From positions 1 through 64,000 of the forward strand of contig NZ_BDAP01000005.1 in NCBI RefSeq assembly GCF_001598915.1: 64,000 nt of DNA. Reading direction: 5' to 3'. Within the stretch, counting starts at the first letter, position 1; each line of letters opens with the position of its first letter. The position numbers were made by a program, and so were the translations under genes. Under the pieces are notes generated by a model that made no database searches, had not been told where the DNA came from, and worked only from the letters and a program-made list of their open reading frames with translations. Positions 16,817 to 30,630 of the stretch are shown here, one piece after another. The DNA is from Williamsia muralis NBRC 105860 (GTDB lineage Bacteria > Actinomycetota > Actinomycetes > Mycobacteriales > Mycobacteriaceae).

Positions 16817-19294
16817 TCAGCTCCGCATCTGTGCACCGACAGTCGCCGTCGCCTGTGCGAGCGCGGCGTCGCGGGCTGCAGTGGCCTCGTCTTCGGTGAG
16901 GGTGCGGTCGGATGCCCGGAAGCGCAGGGAGAAGGTCAACGACTTGCGGCCGTCCCCCACCTGCTCACCGGTGAACACATCGAACAGAGCAATGCTCTCG
17001 AGCAGCTCACCTGCGCCGGCGGCCAGCGCGGCCTGCACATCGGCGGCCGCGACATCGGCGTCGACGACCACTGCGAGGTCTTGCAGCACGGGAGGGTACG
17101 GCGAGATACGCGGCGACACCAGGCGCTCGCTGAGCGGTACGGCGTCGATGTTGATCTCGAGCGCCAGGGAGCGTGCCGGAAGGTGCATCTTCTCGAGCAC
17201 CGCCGGATGCAGTTCACCCGCCCAGCCGACCACGGAGTCATCGACCAGAACGTCGGCGCAGCGGCCCGGATGCCAGGGCACCTCGGAGCCCGAGCGCAGC
17301 GTCAGCTCGACACCGGCAGCCTGGCCGATGATGCGTACGGCATCGAAGACGTCGGTGGGGTCGGCCTGACGCCCCTTGCCCCACGGCCCTGCCGGCTCTC
17401 GCAGACCCGTCAGAACGGCGGCGACATGCAGCGGCTGCGCGGGCAACGAACCGATCAGCTCGGCGACCTCGTCATCGGTGGGTCGACGATCAACCGGCAG
17501 CGCCGGCACCGGGTGCACGCCGGCACCGGCCAGCACCACCTGACCGATTGCGAACATCGACAGATCACGTTGTCCCCGAGCAAGGTTGCGCCCCACCATC
17601 TCCAACAATCCGGGCAGCAGGGTGGAGTTCAACTCCGGACGGTCCGCTTCCAGCGGGTTGAGCACCTTGACGGTGTTGCGGCGCGGATCGTCGGCCGGGA
17701 GGTTCCACACGTCGAACACATCGGCAGGCATGAACGGGTAAGGCAGCACCTCGACATAGCCCGACAACGCAAGGCTGCGTCCGATGCTGCGTCGGCGGCG
17801 CTGGGCCGGGGTCAGGCCAGTGCCGCCAGGAGCCGTCGGAACGGCAACCGGGATGTTCTCGTAGCCCTCGAGGCGTAGCACCTCTTCCACGAGATCGGCG
17901 CTCTGTCGTAGATCGGGACGCCAACTCGGCGGGACCACTGTGAGGTTGTCACCGGACGCGGCGACCTCACAGCCGACTTGCTCGAGGCGCCGCACCGCGG
18001 TGCCATCGGGATAGGCGATACCCGCGGTGGCCGAAGGCGCCGACAACGCCATCGTGACCGGAGTCTGCGGAGCCACATCACCGACATCTGTGTAGACGGG
18101 ATCGATTGTGCCACCGCAGATCTCGGTGAGCAGCTGGGCAGCCCTGAGCAACGCGACATCGGTGATACGCGGGTCGACCACCCGCTCGAATCGCTTGCTC
18201 GCCTCACTGGTGAGGCGATGCCGTTTTGCCGTACGGAAGACCGCAACCGGATCGAAGGTAGCGGCTTCGAGCAGCACGTCGCTGCTTTCGAGGTTGATCT
18301 CGGTGGACGCCCCGCCCATCACACCCGCCAACGCGATGGGTCCCGACTCGTCGGTGATCACAACGTCTTCGGGGTCGAGAACGCGGACGGCATCGTCGAG
18401 CGTGGTCAGCTTTTCCCCGGCGAGTGCGCGGCGCACCACGATCTCGCCCGACAGTTTCGCAGCGTCGAAAGCGTGTAGCGGTTGGCCCAGTTCGAGCATC
18501 ACGTAGTTGGTGATGTCGACAGCGGCCGAGATAGGACGCACACCGGCCAACATGAGCCGTTTGACGAGCCACCACGGCGACGGAGCTGTCGGGTCGATGC
18601 CACGGACGACAGCTGCGCTGTACCGCGTGGCCCCCGACGCCGGGTCGATACGTACAGGCCAGCCGGAATCGCCTGCGCTCGCGGACAGGTCGGGTTTGTC
18701 CGCGGGATCCACGAACTCCAGATCGAAGCTGCAGGCGAGCTCCCGGGACAACCCCCGGACCGAGAACGCGTAGCCGCGGTCGGGAGTGACATTGACGTCG
18801 ATGACGGTGTCGTCCAGGCCCAGGACCACGCGGGCGTCGGACCCCGGGGCGGCGATGTTCGGGGGCAACACCAGAATCCCGCTGTGATCGTTGCCGATGC
18901 CCATCTCCGACACCGAGCAGATCATTCCGTCGGACACCCTGCCGTAGGTCTTGCGTGCCGCGATGGCGAAGTCGCCGGGCAAGACGCTGCCTGGCAGAGC
19001 CGCGACGATCAGGTCACCCTCGGCGAAGTTCTGTGCACCACAGACGATTCCGCGATCAGCGGCTTCACCGACGTCGACCTGGCAGTACCGGATCGGCTTC
19101 TTGAACTCGGTGAGCTGCTCGATGTGGTTGACCCGGCCGACCACCAGCGGACCGGTGATCACGGGCAACGAGCGGATCTCTTCGATCTCGAAGCCGACCC
19201 GCACGAAGCCTTCATCGATCTGGGCAGACGATGCGCTCCATCCGGGCGCGCCACGTTGCAGGACTTCGGTCAGCCACGACTGCGCTACTTGCAC
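16817..19294 (-). CDS. pheT: phenylalanyl-tRNA synthetase beta subunit
   Basis: Large subunit of the alpha2-beta2 PheRS, 825 residues, from a GTG start. Domains in order: B1 with the EMAP-like tRNA-binding part (about 1-150; VCGAQNFAEGD), B3/B4 editing region (about 215-400), B5 (about 400-475), catalytic-like B6/B7 (about 480-700) and C-terminal ferredoxin-fold anticodon-binding domain (about 735-825; PRISPYPPVLQDLAVVVD). It starts 30 nt after pheS. Confidence 0.97.
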   Translation of the reverse strand: MQVAQSWLTEVLQRGAPGWSASSAQIDEGFVRVGFEIEEIRSLPVITGPLVVGRVNHIEQLTEFKKPIRYCQVDVGEAADRGIVCGAQNFAEGDLIVAALPGSVLPGDFAIAARKTYGRVSDGMICSVSEMGIGNDHSGILVLPPNIAAPGSDARVVLGLDDTVIDVNVTPDRGYAFSVRGLSRELACSFDLEFVDPADKPDLSASAGDSGWPVRIDPASGATRYSAAVVRGIDPTAPSPWWLVKRLMLAGVRPISAAVDITNYVMLELGQPLHAFDAAKLSGEIVVRRALAGEKLTTLDDAVRVLDPEDVVITDESGPIALAGVMGGASTEINLESSDVLLEAATFDPVAVFRTAKRHRLTSEASKRFERVVDPRITDVALLRAAQLLTEICGGTIDPVYTDVGDVAPQTPVTMALSAPSATAGIAYPDGTAVRRLEQVGCEVAASGDNLTVVPPSWRPDLRQSADLVEEVLRLEGYENIPVAVPTAPGGTGLTPAQRRRRSIGRSLALSGYVEVLPYPFMPADVFDVWNLPADDPRRNTVKVLNPLEADRPELNSTLLPGLLEMVGRNLARGQRDLSMFAIGQVVLAGAGVHPVPALPVDRRPTDDEVAELIGSLPAQPLHVAAVLTGLREPAGPWGKGRQADPTDVFDAVRIIGQAAGVELTLRSGSEVPWHPGRCADVLVDDSVVGWAGELHPAVLEKMHLPARSLALEINIDAVPLSERLVSPRISPYPPVLQDLAVVVDADVAAADVQAALAAGAGELLESIALFDVFTGEQVGDGRKSLTFSLRFRASDRTLTEDEATAARDAALAQATATVGAQMRS

Positions 19295-19324
19295 TGGGAC
19301 TCAGCTCTTTCGTTCGGAAGGAAA

Positions 19325-20395
<1,071 letters not shown>

Positions 20396-20416
20396 TCAGA
20401 TGTTGGGGAGAAAGGT

Positions 20417-21256
20417 TCAGGGGGTCGGGCTGGACCCCGTACGAGGGTAGTCGACACCCGAATGCGCATCGGCGCTGGCATACAGGCAGATCGCGGCCGC
20501 AGCAGCCAAGTTGAGGCTCTCGGCCCGGCCCCTGATCGGGATCGAGATGCGATGGTCGGCGCGGCCGAGGATGTCCTCGGACAGACCGTGCGCCTCATTG
20601 CCGAAGAGCCAAGCAGTGGGACCCGACAACACGTGGCCGGCCTCGGGCAGACTCAGCTCGGCATTCCCGGATGTTGCGCAGATCGCGACCCCGGCGGCAC
20701 GCAGTTCTGCCAGGACCACATCGATGTCACGCTCACGAGCGATGGGGATATGGAAAACGCTTCCGGCGGTGGAACGCACACACTTCCCGTTGTGGGGGTC
20801 CACACTGTCGCCTGCCAGCACCACGGCGTCGGCGCCCATTGCATCTGCAGTTCGGATGAGCGTGCCGGCATTGCCGGGGTCGGTCATCTCGACGGGCACC
20901 GCAAGCAGGCGAGGCGAGGTCGCCAGTACGTCGGCGAGGGGTACGTCGACCAGGTCGGCAATCACGAACAGACCAGTGCTGGTGACCGTGTCGGCAAGCT
21001 TGGACGCGGCGCCCTCTGTGATCGCGCAGACCTCGATGCCCGAGCGCTGAGCGTCGTCGATCAGGTCGACGTGCCGGAGGTGCGCGTCGTCCGTCGCGAG
21101 CAGGACTCGGGCGCGACGACTCTGTAGTGCAGCCGCCACCGAGTTGGCGCCCTCGGCCAGGAATGCGGCTGCTTTGCGTCGGCCGGCGGAACGGTGCAGT
21201 TTGGCGTACGAAACAATCCGCGCCGAACGTTCGGTGAGAACGTCCGGCGCGGACAT
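20417..21256 (-). CDS. SpoU/TrmH-family RNA 2'-O-methyltransferase
   Basis: SPOUT-class methyltransferase of 279 residues acting on rRNA or tRNA ribose. N-terminal substrate-binding part FLAEGANSVAAAL (about 33-45). The knotted SAM-binding domain has the family motifs PGNAGTLIRTADAMGADAV, WLFGNEAHGLSEDIL and IPIRGRAESLNLAAAAAICLY. It corresponds in position and type to M. tuberculosis Rv1644 (tsnR). The site modified is not predictable here; nosiheptide/thiostrepton-resistance enzymes are relatives, so the name tsnR would over-specify. Confidence 0.92.
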   Translation of the reverse strand: MSAPDVLTERSARIVSYAKLHRSAGRRKAAAFLAEGANSVAAALQSRRARVLLATDDAHLRHVDLIDDAQRSGIEVCAITEGAASKLADTVTSTGLFVIADLVDVPLADVLATSPRLLAVPVEMTDPGNAGTLIRTADAMGADAVVLAGDSVDPHNGKCVRSTAGSVFHIPIARERDIDVVLAELRAAGVAICATSGNAELSLPEAGHVLSGPTAWLFGNEAHGLSEDILGRADHRISIPIRGRAESLNLAAAAAICLYASADAHSGVDYPRTGSSPTP

Positions 21257-21273
21257 GTTGTTGGCGGGCTCGA

Positions 21274-21654
21274 TCAGGCGGCCGGCGCGTTGACGTCCGA
21301 CGGCAGCGCCTTCTTGGCGACAGCAACCAGACCGGTGAAGGCCTCGGGATCGCTGACGGCGATCTCGGCGAGGATCTTCCGGTCGACCTCGACACCAGCG
21401 ATCTTCAGACCCTGGATGAAGCGGTTGTAGGTGATGTCGTTGGCCCGGGCTGCGGCGTTGATCCGCGAGATCCAGAGCTTGCGGAACTCGCCCTTGCGCG
21501 CCCGGCGGTCCCGGTACGCGTAGGTGAGCGAATGCAGCTGCTGCTCTTTGGCCTTGCGGTAGAGCCGCGAACGCTGTCCGCGGTAGCCCTTGGAAGCCTC
21601 CAGGGTTGTACGACGCTTCTTCTGGGCGTTTACCGCCCTTTTTACGCGTGCCAT
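21274..21654 (-). CDS. rplT: 50S ribosomal protein L20
   Basis: 126-residue, strongly basic ribosomal protein needed for early 50S assembly. Typical sequence [31 protein letters not shown] and the [12 protein letters not shown] block. The C-terminus (about 118-126) is slightly longer than minimal L20. Third gene of the infC-rpmI-rplT operon, 64 nt after rpmI. Confidence 0.98.
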   Translation of the reverse strand: MARVKRAVNAQKKRRTTLEASKGYRGQRSRLYRKAKEQQLHSLTYAYRDRRARKGEFRKLWISRINAAARANDITYNRFIQGLKIAGVEVDRKILAEIAVSDPEAFTGLVAVAKKALPSDVNAPAA

Positions 21655-21718
21655 CGTTGATTTACCTCTTAGTAGTGCGGCTGCCGGGAACCGGCCAGCG
21701 GGTGGTCTGTGGGGAGCG

Positions 21719-21913
21719 TCAGATCTTCAGCAGGCGCTTGATGCGGGGAGCATCGTTCTCGGAGACGACGACGGTGCCGTCGAGACGACGCGTGCGCTTG
21801 GTGGGCTTGTGCTCCATCAAGTGGCGACGGTTTGCGCGCTGGCGGACGATCTTGCCACTGCCGGTCACCTTGAATCGCTTCGCGGTTCCCTTGTGGGTCT
21901 TTGTCTTGGGCAT
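21719..21913 (-). CDS. rpmI: 50S ribosomal protein L35
   Basis: 64-residue basic ribosomal protein. Signature [20 protein letters not shown] at the N-terminus and the [14 protein letters not shown] block. It lies 36 nt after infC in the universally conserved infC-rpmI-rplT order. Confidence 0.98.
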   Translation of the reverse strand: MPKTKTHKGTAKRFKVTGSGKIVRQRANRRHLMEHKPTKRTRRLDGTVVVSENDAPRIKRLLKI

Positions 21914-21949
21914 GGTTATGCCTTTCTTCTCGGTCAGCCTGGGAGGCGG

Positions 21950-22582
<633 letters not shown>

Positions 22583-22685
22583 GGGGCCTCCTCATTTGTG
22601 TCCGCGTACGTAGGTGGTTCCTCGTGGCAGACGTTTTCTGTCGGGTTGGACCGCGGGAGCAACTGGTGAAGACAGATCCTCAGCG

Positions 22686-22723
22686 AAAAGGCCCCGGCTC
22701 GATGAATGTTCATCGACGGGGCC
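22686..22723 (-). terminator. terminator-like hairpin in the infC leader (possible attenuator)
   Basis: On the minus strand GGCCCCG (22723-22717) pairs with CGGGGCC (22696-22690) and, inside, CGATGA with TCATCG; four U residues follow (22689-22686). The hairpin ends about 104 nt before the infC start codon. No minus-strand gene ends nearby (ilvD lies upstream beyond a terminator), so it most likely belongs to the infC transcript. Nothing else codes between 22583 and 22946. Confidence 0.55.
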
Positions 22724-22946
22724 CACACCGACCGGTTCATGTCACCTATCGCATCCCAGCGATCACAGCCTCCAACTCAGAGGCCACCGGAAATATTCCG
22801 CTGACGCGGATACCTCCGGCGACAAAACCGGACCGTTCAACTGTGCGGGCTTCTTGCGAAGACACCGACGTCGAGCGGTGGGAGTGTGAACTCCACTTGC
22901 AACCCCGGCGTACGCCAGGGCGGTCGTAGGTGGAAGTCTAACAGCC

Positions 22947-23297
22947 ATGACGGAAAACGTGAATTCCGAGCCCGAGGTGCGCGACCTGGCCGAGGTTCCG
23001 GCCATCGAGGTGATCACGCGTGCTGCGGTGATGTTGATGAGTGCAGCGGCGGAAAAGCTGGGGTTGTCCGAGAGCGACCCGTCGACCAGTCCGCACTTCG
23101 ACCTCGACGAGGCGCGGAAACTGATCGGCGCACTGGCCGGACTCGTACAGTCGTCGGTTGCCGACCTCGGTATCCACGCCGCTCCCCTGCGCGACGGCCT
23201 CAAGAGTCTGCAGCTCGCCTTCCGCGAGGCCAGTGCGCACCCCGATGAACCGGGCAAGGGCCCGGGCGAGAAGCAGACCGGCCCCGTCACCGACTAG
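22947..23297 (+). CDS. DUF1844 domain-containing protein
   Basis: Conserved actinobacterial protein of 116 residues, unknown function. The DUF1844 core (about residues 12-90) includes VITRAAVMLMSAAAEKLGL and DEARKLIGALAGLVQ, a predicted all-helical fold. The C-terminus is charged and Pro/Gly-rich. Standing divergently beside infC is typical for the family in actinobacteria, which hints at a translation-linked role but does not show one. Confidence 0.85.
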   Translation: MTENVNSEPEVRDLAEVPAIEVITRAAVMLMSAAAEKLGLSESDPSTSPHFDLDEARKLIGALAGLVQSSVADLGIHAAPLRDGLKSLQLAFREASAHPDEPGKGPGEKQTGPVTD

Positions 23298-23363
23298 CCC
23301 GAAGTGTGCCCTTCTGGCGGAGGCGACCTGGGTATTCATTCGCCAGAAGGGCACACTTTCGGG
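23298..23363. terminator. bidirectional terminator, very long perfect stem
   Basis: The arms AAGTGTGCCCTTCTGGCG (23302-23319) and its exact complement CGCCAGAAGGGCACACTT (23341-23358) form an 18-bp perfect stem with a 21-nt loop. With one bulge the stem extends through CCCGA/TCGGG to about 23 bp. It fills the gap between the convergent DUF1844 and ilvD genes and can end both transcripts. Confidence 0.75.
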
Positions 23364-23374
23364 GGCCGGAAGGG

Positions 23375-25063
23375 TCAGTGGGTGACGGCTCCGACAGACG
23401 CCGAACGGACCAGCTTGGCGTACTTGGAAAGCACACCCCGCTGGTACTTGTGGTCGAGAGGCTGCCAATCCTGTTTGCGTGACTCCAGCTCGTCGTCGTC
23501 GACGAGGAGGTCCAATGTCCGCGCAGCGATGTCGACGCGAATGCGGTCACCGTCGCGGATGAAGGCCACCGGTCCCCCGTCGGATGCCTCGGGCGCGAGG
23601 TGCCCGATGCACAGGCCGGTGGTGCCGCCGGAGAAACGGCCGTCGGTCAGCAGCAACACGTCCTTGCCGAGGCCGGCCCCCTTGATGGCGCCGGTGATCG
23701 CGAGCATCTCGCGCATGCCCGGTCCGCCCTTAGGACCTTCGTATCGGATGACCACCACGTCACCGGCTTTGATGACGCCGTCGGCGAGGGCGGCCAGCGC
23801 ACCCTGCTCGCGCTCGAACACTCGCGCCGGACCCTCGAAGGTGTCGGCGTCGAATCCCGCGGACTTCACCACCGCGCCCTCGGGGGCCAGCGAGCCATGA
23901 AGCACCGTGATCCCGCCGGTCTTGTGGATGGGGTTGCTCAGCGTGCGGATGACGTCGCCGTCGAGTGGCGCGATGTCCATCGCAGCGAGGTTCTCCGACA
24001 ACGTCTTTCCGGTGACGGTCAGTGCATCCCCGTTGAGCAAGCCGGCGTCGAGCAGGGCCTTCATGACCACCGGGATACCGCCGTGACGATCGAAGTCGTT
24101 CATCACGAACCGGCCGAAGGGTTTGAGGTCGCCCAGGTGGGGGGTGCGGTCACCGATGCGGTTGAAGTCGTCGAGATCGAGATCGACATCCGCTTCACTG
24201 GCGATGGCCAGCAGGTGCAGGACGGCATTGGTGGAACCGCCGAGGGCCATGGTGACCGTGATGGCGTTCTCGAGCGCAGGTTTGGTGATGATGTCGCGGG
24301 CCGTGATGCCGAGACGGATCAGGTTGACCACTGCCTCGCCGGAGCGGTGCGCGAAGGCGTCACGCCTGCGGTCCGCTGCGGGCGGCGACGCCGATCCCGG
24401 CAGGCTCATACCCATCGCCTCAGCGATCGACGCCATCGTGTTCGCGGTGTACATACCTCCGCAGGCACCCTCACCGGGACAGATGGCGCGCTCGATGCGG
24501 CCGAGATCCTCCTCGGACATCGAACCGACCCGGCAGGCCCCGACGGCTTCGAAAGCGTCGATCAGCGTGACGTCCCGCTCGGTGCCGTCACTCAGCTTGA
24601 CCCAACCGGGGGCGATGGTGCCGGCATAGAGGAACACCGAGGCGAGGTCGAGGCGAGCGGCGGCCATCAGCATCCCGGGCAGAGACTTGTCGCAACCGGC
24701 GAGCAGAACCGACCCGTCGAGCCGTTCGGCCTGCATCACGGTTTCCACCGAGTCGGCGATCACCTCCCGCGACACCAGGGAGAAGTGCATGCCCTCGTGG
24801 CCCATCGAGATGCCGTCCGACACCGAGATGGTGCCGAACTGCAGTGGATAACCACCGCCGGCGTGCACGCCCTCCTTGGCCGCCTGCGCGAGCCGATCGA
24901 GCGAGAGGTTGCACGGTGTGATCTCGTTCCACGAGCTCCCGATGCCGATCTGGGCCTTACCCCAGTCCTCGTCGCCCATTCCGACCGCTCGCAACATCCC
25001 GCGGCTGGGTGCCGCCGAGATCCCGTCGGTGACGGTGCGACTGCGCGGCTTCATGTCAACCAT
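23375..25063 (-). CDS. ilvD: dihydroxy-acid dehydratase
   Basis: Third step of valine and isoleucine synthesis: an iron-sulfur dehydratase. The 562-residue protein has the cluster cysteines in [13 protein letters not shown] and [16 protein letters not shown], plus [14 protein letters not shown] and the C-terminal [16 protein letters not shown]. The first conserved residues are [10 protein letters not shown], so the start may be the ATG at 25063 (MVDMKPRS) or the one three codons later. It follows uvrA by 45 nt on the same strand and may be partly cotranscribed. Confidence 0.97.
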   Translation of the reverse strand: MVDMKPRSRTVTDGISAAPSRGMLRAVGMGDEDWGKAQIGIGSSWNEITPCNLSLDRLAQAAKEGVHAGGGYPLQFGTISVSDGISMGHEGMHFSLVSREVIADSVETVMQAERLDGSVLLAGCDKSLPGMLMAAARLDLASVFLYAGTIAPGWVKLSDGTERDVTLIDAFEAVGACRVGSMSEEDLGRIERAICPGEGACGGMYTANTMASIAEAMGMSLPGSASPPAADRRRDAFAHRSGEAVVNLIRLGITARDIITKPALENAITVTMALGGSTNAVLHLLAIASEADVDLDLDDFNRIGDRTPHLGDLKPFGRFVMNDFDRHGGIPVVMKALLDAGLLNGDALTVTGKTLSENLAAMDIAPLDGDVIRTLSNPIHKTGGITVLHGSLAPEGAVVKSAGFDADTFEGPARVFEREQGALAALADGVIKAGDVVVIRYEGPKGGPGMREMLAITGAIKGAGLGKDVLLLTDGRFSGGTTGLCIGHLAPEASDGGPVAFIRDGDRIRVDIAARTLDLLVDDDELESRKQDWQPLDHKYQRGVLSKYAKLVRSASVGAVTH

Positions 25064-25108
25064 GGTGCTGACTCCTACTCGGTGGATGGGACAGCCGGTC
25101 GGCCGCGA

Positions 25109-28066
<2,958 letters not shown>

Positions 28067-28237
28067 AGTGGTCCTTTTCGGTGTCGAATCGGGGGTACCG
28101 ACCGCATGCAGGTCGGAAGGTCGGTGTCAGCCAGGGGCGTACCCGGCAATGCTAGAGGCACCCACTGACAAGATACCGGCCCCAGCAAATCGCACCCCGG
28201 CCGAGCCGACTCTCAACCACTCATTTCGCCCCGCTGA
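28067..28237. other. intergenic, upstream of uvrA
   Basis: The 171 nt between the MFS gene stop and uvrA start, both on the minus strand. It should contain the uvrA promoter. A near-repeat around GACCGCATGCAGGTCGGAAGGTCGGTGTC (about 28100-28128) is the only notable local feature; no convincing -35/-10 pair or coding frame is seen. Confidence 0.4.
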
Positions 28238-29605
28238 TCAGCGCGTATCCTGCGCGAGTCGCTTCGATGGCACCGACGGTTGGGTGTTGGCAACCGCGGG
28301 CCTCCGAACGCCCAGGGACAGCAGCGCAGCGACGACGCAGAGGCCGGATGCGACGTAGAACGCCATGTCGTAGCTGCCGTGCTGGTCGCGCAGATGGCCC
28401 GCGCCGAACGCCGCCACCGCAGCCCCCAGTTGATGCGCGGCGAACACCCAACCGAACACCACCGGTGTGCGGTCCGCGAAGTGGGTTCGGCACAGCGCGA
28501 TGGTGGGCGGGACCGTCGCTACCCAGTCCAGACCGTAGAAGATGATGAACACCCATGTGCTCGGTTCGGCATGCGGAGACAGCAGCGCGGGCAGGGCGAG
28601 CAGTGACACTCCCCTTCCCACGTAATAGACGGCAAGCAGGATCCGAGCGTCCACACGGTCGGTGAGCCAGCCGGAGAAGATCGTGCCTGCGACGTCGAAC
28701 ACCCCGATGGTGGCGAGTAGACCTGCAGCGACCGTTGTCGGCATTCCATGGTCGTGCGCAGCCGGGATGAAGTGGGTGCCGATCAGTCCGTTTGTCGTCG
28801 CCCCACAGATCGCGAAACTCGCCGCGAGCAACCAGAACACCCGTGTACGCGCACCGATCACCAGCCCTTCCAGAGCCATGCGAAAACTGCCCGAGCGCGC
28901 GACGGGCGGTTGCGACGGCTGCTGCTCGATCGGCGCACCGTATGCGCTGATCCCCTTGTCGCTCGGATGGTTTCGCATGAAGACCACGATCAGCGGAACC
29001 ACCGCCAAGGCAGCTGCCGCGACGATCAGGGCCGCCAACCGCCACCCGTATCGAGTGGTGACCAGGGCCACCAGCGGGAGGAAGATCAGCTGCCCCGTGG
29101 CGCTCGCAGCCGTCAGGACCCCGGTCACCAATCCGCGGCGTTCGACGAACCAGCGGGTGGCGACCGTGGCCACGAACCCCATCGAGATCGACCCGGTGCC
29201 GATACCCACCAGAACGCCCCAGAGCAGCAGCAGCTGCCACCCGGCGGTCATGAAGACGCTGAGAGCGGTGCCCAGTGCGATCAGGGTGAGTGCGCCGGCG
29301 AGGATCGGACGCACTCCGAAACGGTCCATCAGTGCCGCCGAGAACGGCGCGGTCAGACCGAACAATGTCATGTTGATCGACATCGCCAGACCCACCGTGC
29401 CGTGGGACCAGCCGAACTCCTGGTGCAACGGGTCCATCATCACGCTGGGAACCGACCGGAAGCCGGCCGCCGCAAGAAGCGCCACGAAGCTGACGGCGGC
29501 CACTGTCCACGCCCAGTGCAGACGGGGGCCGGAGCGGACGCGCGGGGTCTCGGCGATGGTCACCGGACAACTCTCGCTGTCGCCGATCGGCGCCGCCATT
29601 GGCAT
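28238..29605 (-). CDS. MFS transporter
   Basis: Membrane carrier with about 12 hydrophobic segments; 455 residues from ATG 29605. The oxalate/formate-antiporter-like pattern is suggested by SVPSVMMDPLHQEFGWSHGTV after helix 1 and GFVATVATRWFVERRGLVTG between helices 4 and 5. Loop DHGMPTTVAAGLLATIGVFDVAGTIFSGWLTDR is the motif-A repeat in the second half. Start is uncertain: ATG 29605, ATG 29599 and GTG 29563 are all possible. It is divergent from a GlxA/AraC regulator with a shared palindrome between them, so that regulator probably controls it. Substrate unknown. Confidence 0.85.
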   Translation of the reverse strand: MPMAAPIGDSESCPVTIAETPRVRSGPRLHWAWTVAAVSFVALLAAAGFRSVPSVMMDPLHQEFGWSHGTVGLAMSINMTLFGLTAPFSAALMDRFGVRPILAGALTLIALGTALSVFMTAGWQLLLLWGVLVGIGTGSISMGFVATVATRWFVERRGLVTGVLTAASATGQLIFLPLVALVTTRYGWRLAALIVAAAALAVVPLIVVFMRNHPSDKGISAYGAPIEQQPSQPPVARSGSFRMALEGLVIGARTRVFWLLAASFAICGATTNGLIGTHFIPAAHDHGMPTTVAAGLLATIGVFDVAGTIFSGWLTDRVDARILLAVYYVGRGVSLLALPALLSPHAEPSTWVFIIFYGLDWVATVPPTIALCRTHFADRTPVVFGWVFAAHQLGAAVAAFGAGHLRDQHGSYDMAFYVASGLCVVAALLSLGVRRPAVANTQPSVPSKRLAQDTR

Positions 29606-29626
29606 AGATGACAACATCTGTAAAAA
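29599..29626 (+). promoter_or_regulatory. glxA-like gene promoter with operator palindrome in the spacer
   Basis: TTGGCA (29599-29604), 16-nt spacer, TAAAAA (29621-29626). The spacer holds a perfect inverted repeat AGATG-ACAA-CATCT (29606-29619). A start about 7 nt after the -10 falls on the ATG at 29634, predicting a leaderless mRNA. A protein bound to the palindrome would block this promoter and touch the MFS start region on the other strand. Confidence 0.55.
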
Positions 29627-29633
29627 TGCTGCC

Positions 29634-30611
29634 ATGGCTTCTCGCATCCCGACCCCTCATCGAATCGCTGTGCTGATGCTCGAGCCGGTGATCGGGTTCG
29701 ATGCGACGATTCCGCCGATGGCGTTCGGGCAGGCCGCCGACGATGCGGGAAATCCGCTGTACGACGTCGAGTTGATCGGCCTGTCGACCGAGCCCGTGCG
29801 GACCCTGTCCGGGTTCGCGATGGTGCCCACCCGTGGTCCTGAAGCTCTCGACTCGGCGGACACGGTCGTGATCCCCGGGACCAGGCTGCACGAGGTCCGC
29901 TTCGGCGGCACCTGCCCCGCCGATCTGCGTCAAGCGCTGGAGCGCGTACGGACGGGCACCCGAATCGTGTCGATCTGTACCGGCGCCTTCGCGCTCGCGG
30001 CAGCAGGGCTTCTCGACGGCCGACCGGCGACCACCCACTGGGACAAGGCCGACGACCTGCGCCGGCTCTACCCGGCGGTGCACCTCGACGAGGACGTTCT
30101 GTTCGTCGACGACGGGGACGTTCTCACCTCGGCGGGCCTGGCGGCAGGAATCGACCTCTGTCTGCACATGATTCGCCGCGACCACGGTGCGCGGGTCGCG
30201 AACCGGGTGGCCAAGTACTGCGTGGTGCCACCATGGCGCGATGGCGGCCAGGCCCAATACATCGACGCTGCAGTACCCGACGTCGGCGACGCTTCTACAT
30301 CGGCGGTGCGGGAGTGGGCTCGCCACAACCTGACCGAGCCACTCACCGTTGCCCAGCTCGCCCGTCAGTCCAACATGAGTGTGCGTACCTTCAACCGGCG
30401 GTTCCGCGAAGAAACCGGTGACACGCCTGCGGTCTGGGTCCGTAAACAGCGTGTGCACCACGCCCGCGAACTACTCGAGTCCCGCGACCTTCCGGTCGAC
30501 GAGGTGGCCAGACTGTCGGGTCTGGCCAACGGGGCCAATCTCCGTCACCACCTCCGCAACCACCTGGGGACGTCCCCGACCCGTTATCGCCGGACCTTCC
30601 AGGGCCAGTGA
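29634..30611 (+). CDS. GlxA-family transcriptional regulator (DJ-1/PfpI-like domain plus AraC helix-turn-helix)
   Basis: A 325-residue regulator. Residues about 10-190 form a class I glutamine-amidotransferase-like domain (TVVIPGTRLHE, ICTGAFALAAAGLLDGRPATTHW), probably a sensor. Residues about 225-325 are a double AraC-type helix-turn-helix (LTVAQLARQSNMSVRTFNRRFREETG, VDEVARLSGLANGANLRHHLRNHLGTSPTRYRR). The frame is open further upstream but similarity begins at the ATG at 29634. Divergent from the MFS gene, which is the natural target along with its own promoter. Confidence 0.9.
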   Translation: MASRIPTPHRIAVLMLEPVIGFDATIPPMAFGQAADDAGNPLYDVELIGLSTEPVRTLSGFAMVPTRGPEALDSADTVVIPGTRLHEVRFGGTCPADLRQALERVRTGTRIVSICTGAFALAAAGLLDGRPATTHWDKADDLRRLYPAVHLDEDVLFVDDGDVLTSAGLAAGIDLCLHMIRRDHGARVANRVAKYCVVPPWRDGGQAQYIDAAVPDVGDASTSAVREWARHNLTEPLTVAQLARQSNMSVRTFNRRFREETGDTPAVWVRKQRVHHARELLESRDLPVDEVARLSGLANGANLRHHLRNHLGTSPTRYRRTFQGQ

Positions 30612-30630
30612 CCAAGTAAGGTCATGAGCC

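Noticed and set aside
28067-28110. Possible LexA/SOS box before uvrA (TCGAAT...)
   Set aside because: Only one half resembles TCGAAC; the second half GTTCGA is missing.
28221-30461. A 746-codon minus-strand open frame spanning the MFS gene and the GlxA-type gene
   Set aside because: It crosses two real genes in wrong frames and reads as Arg/Gly-rich noise with no recognisable domain.
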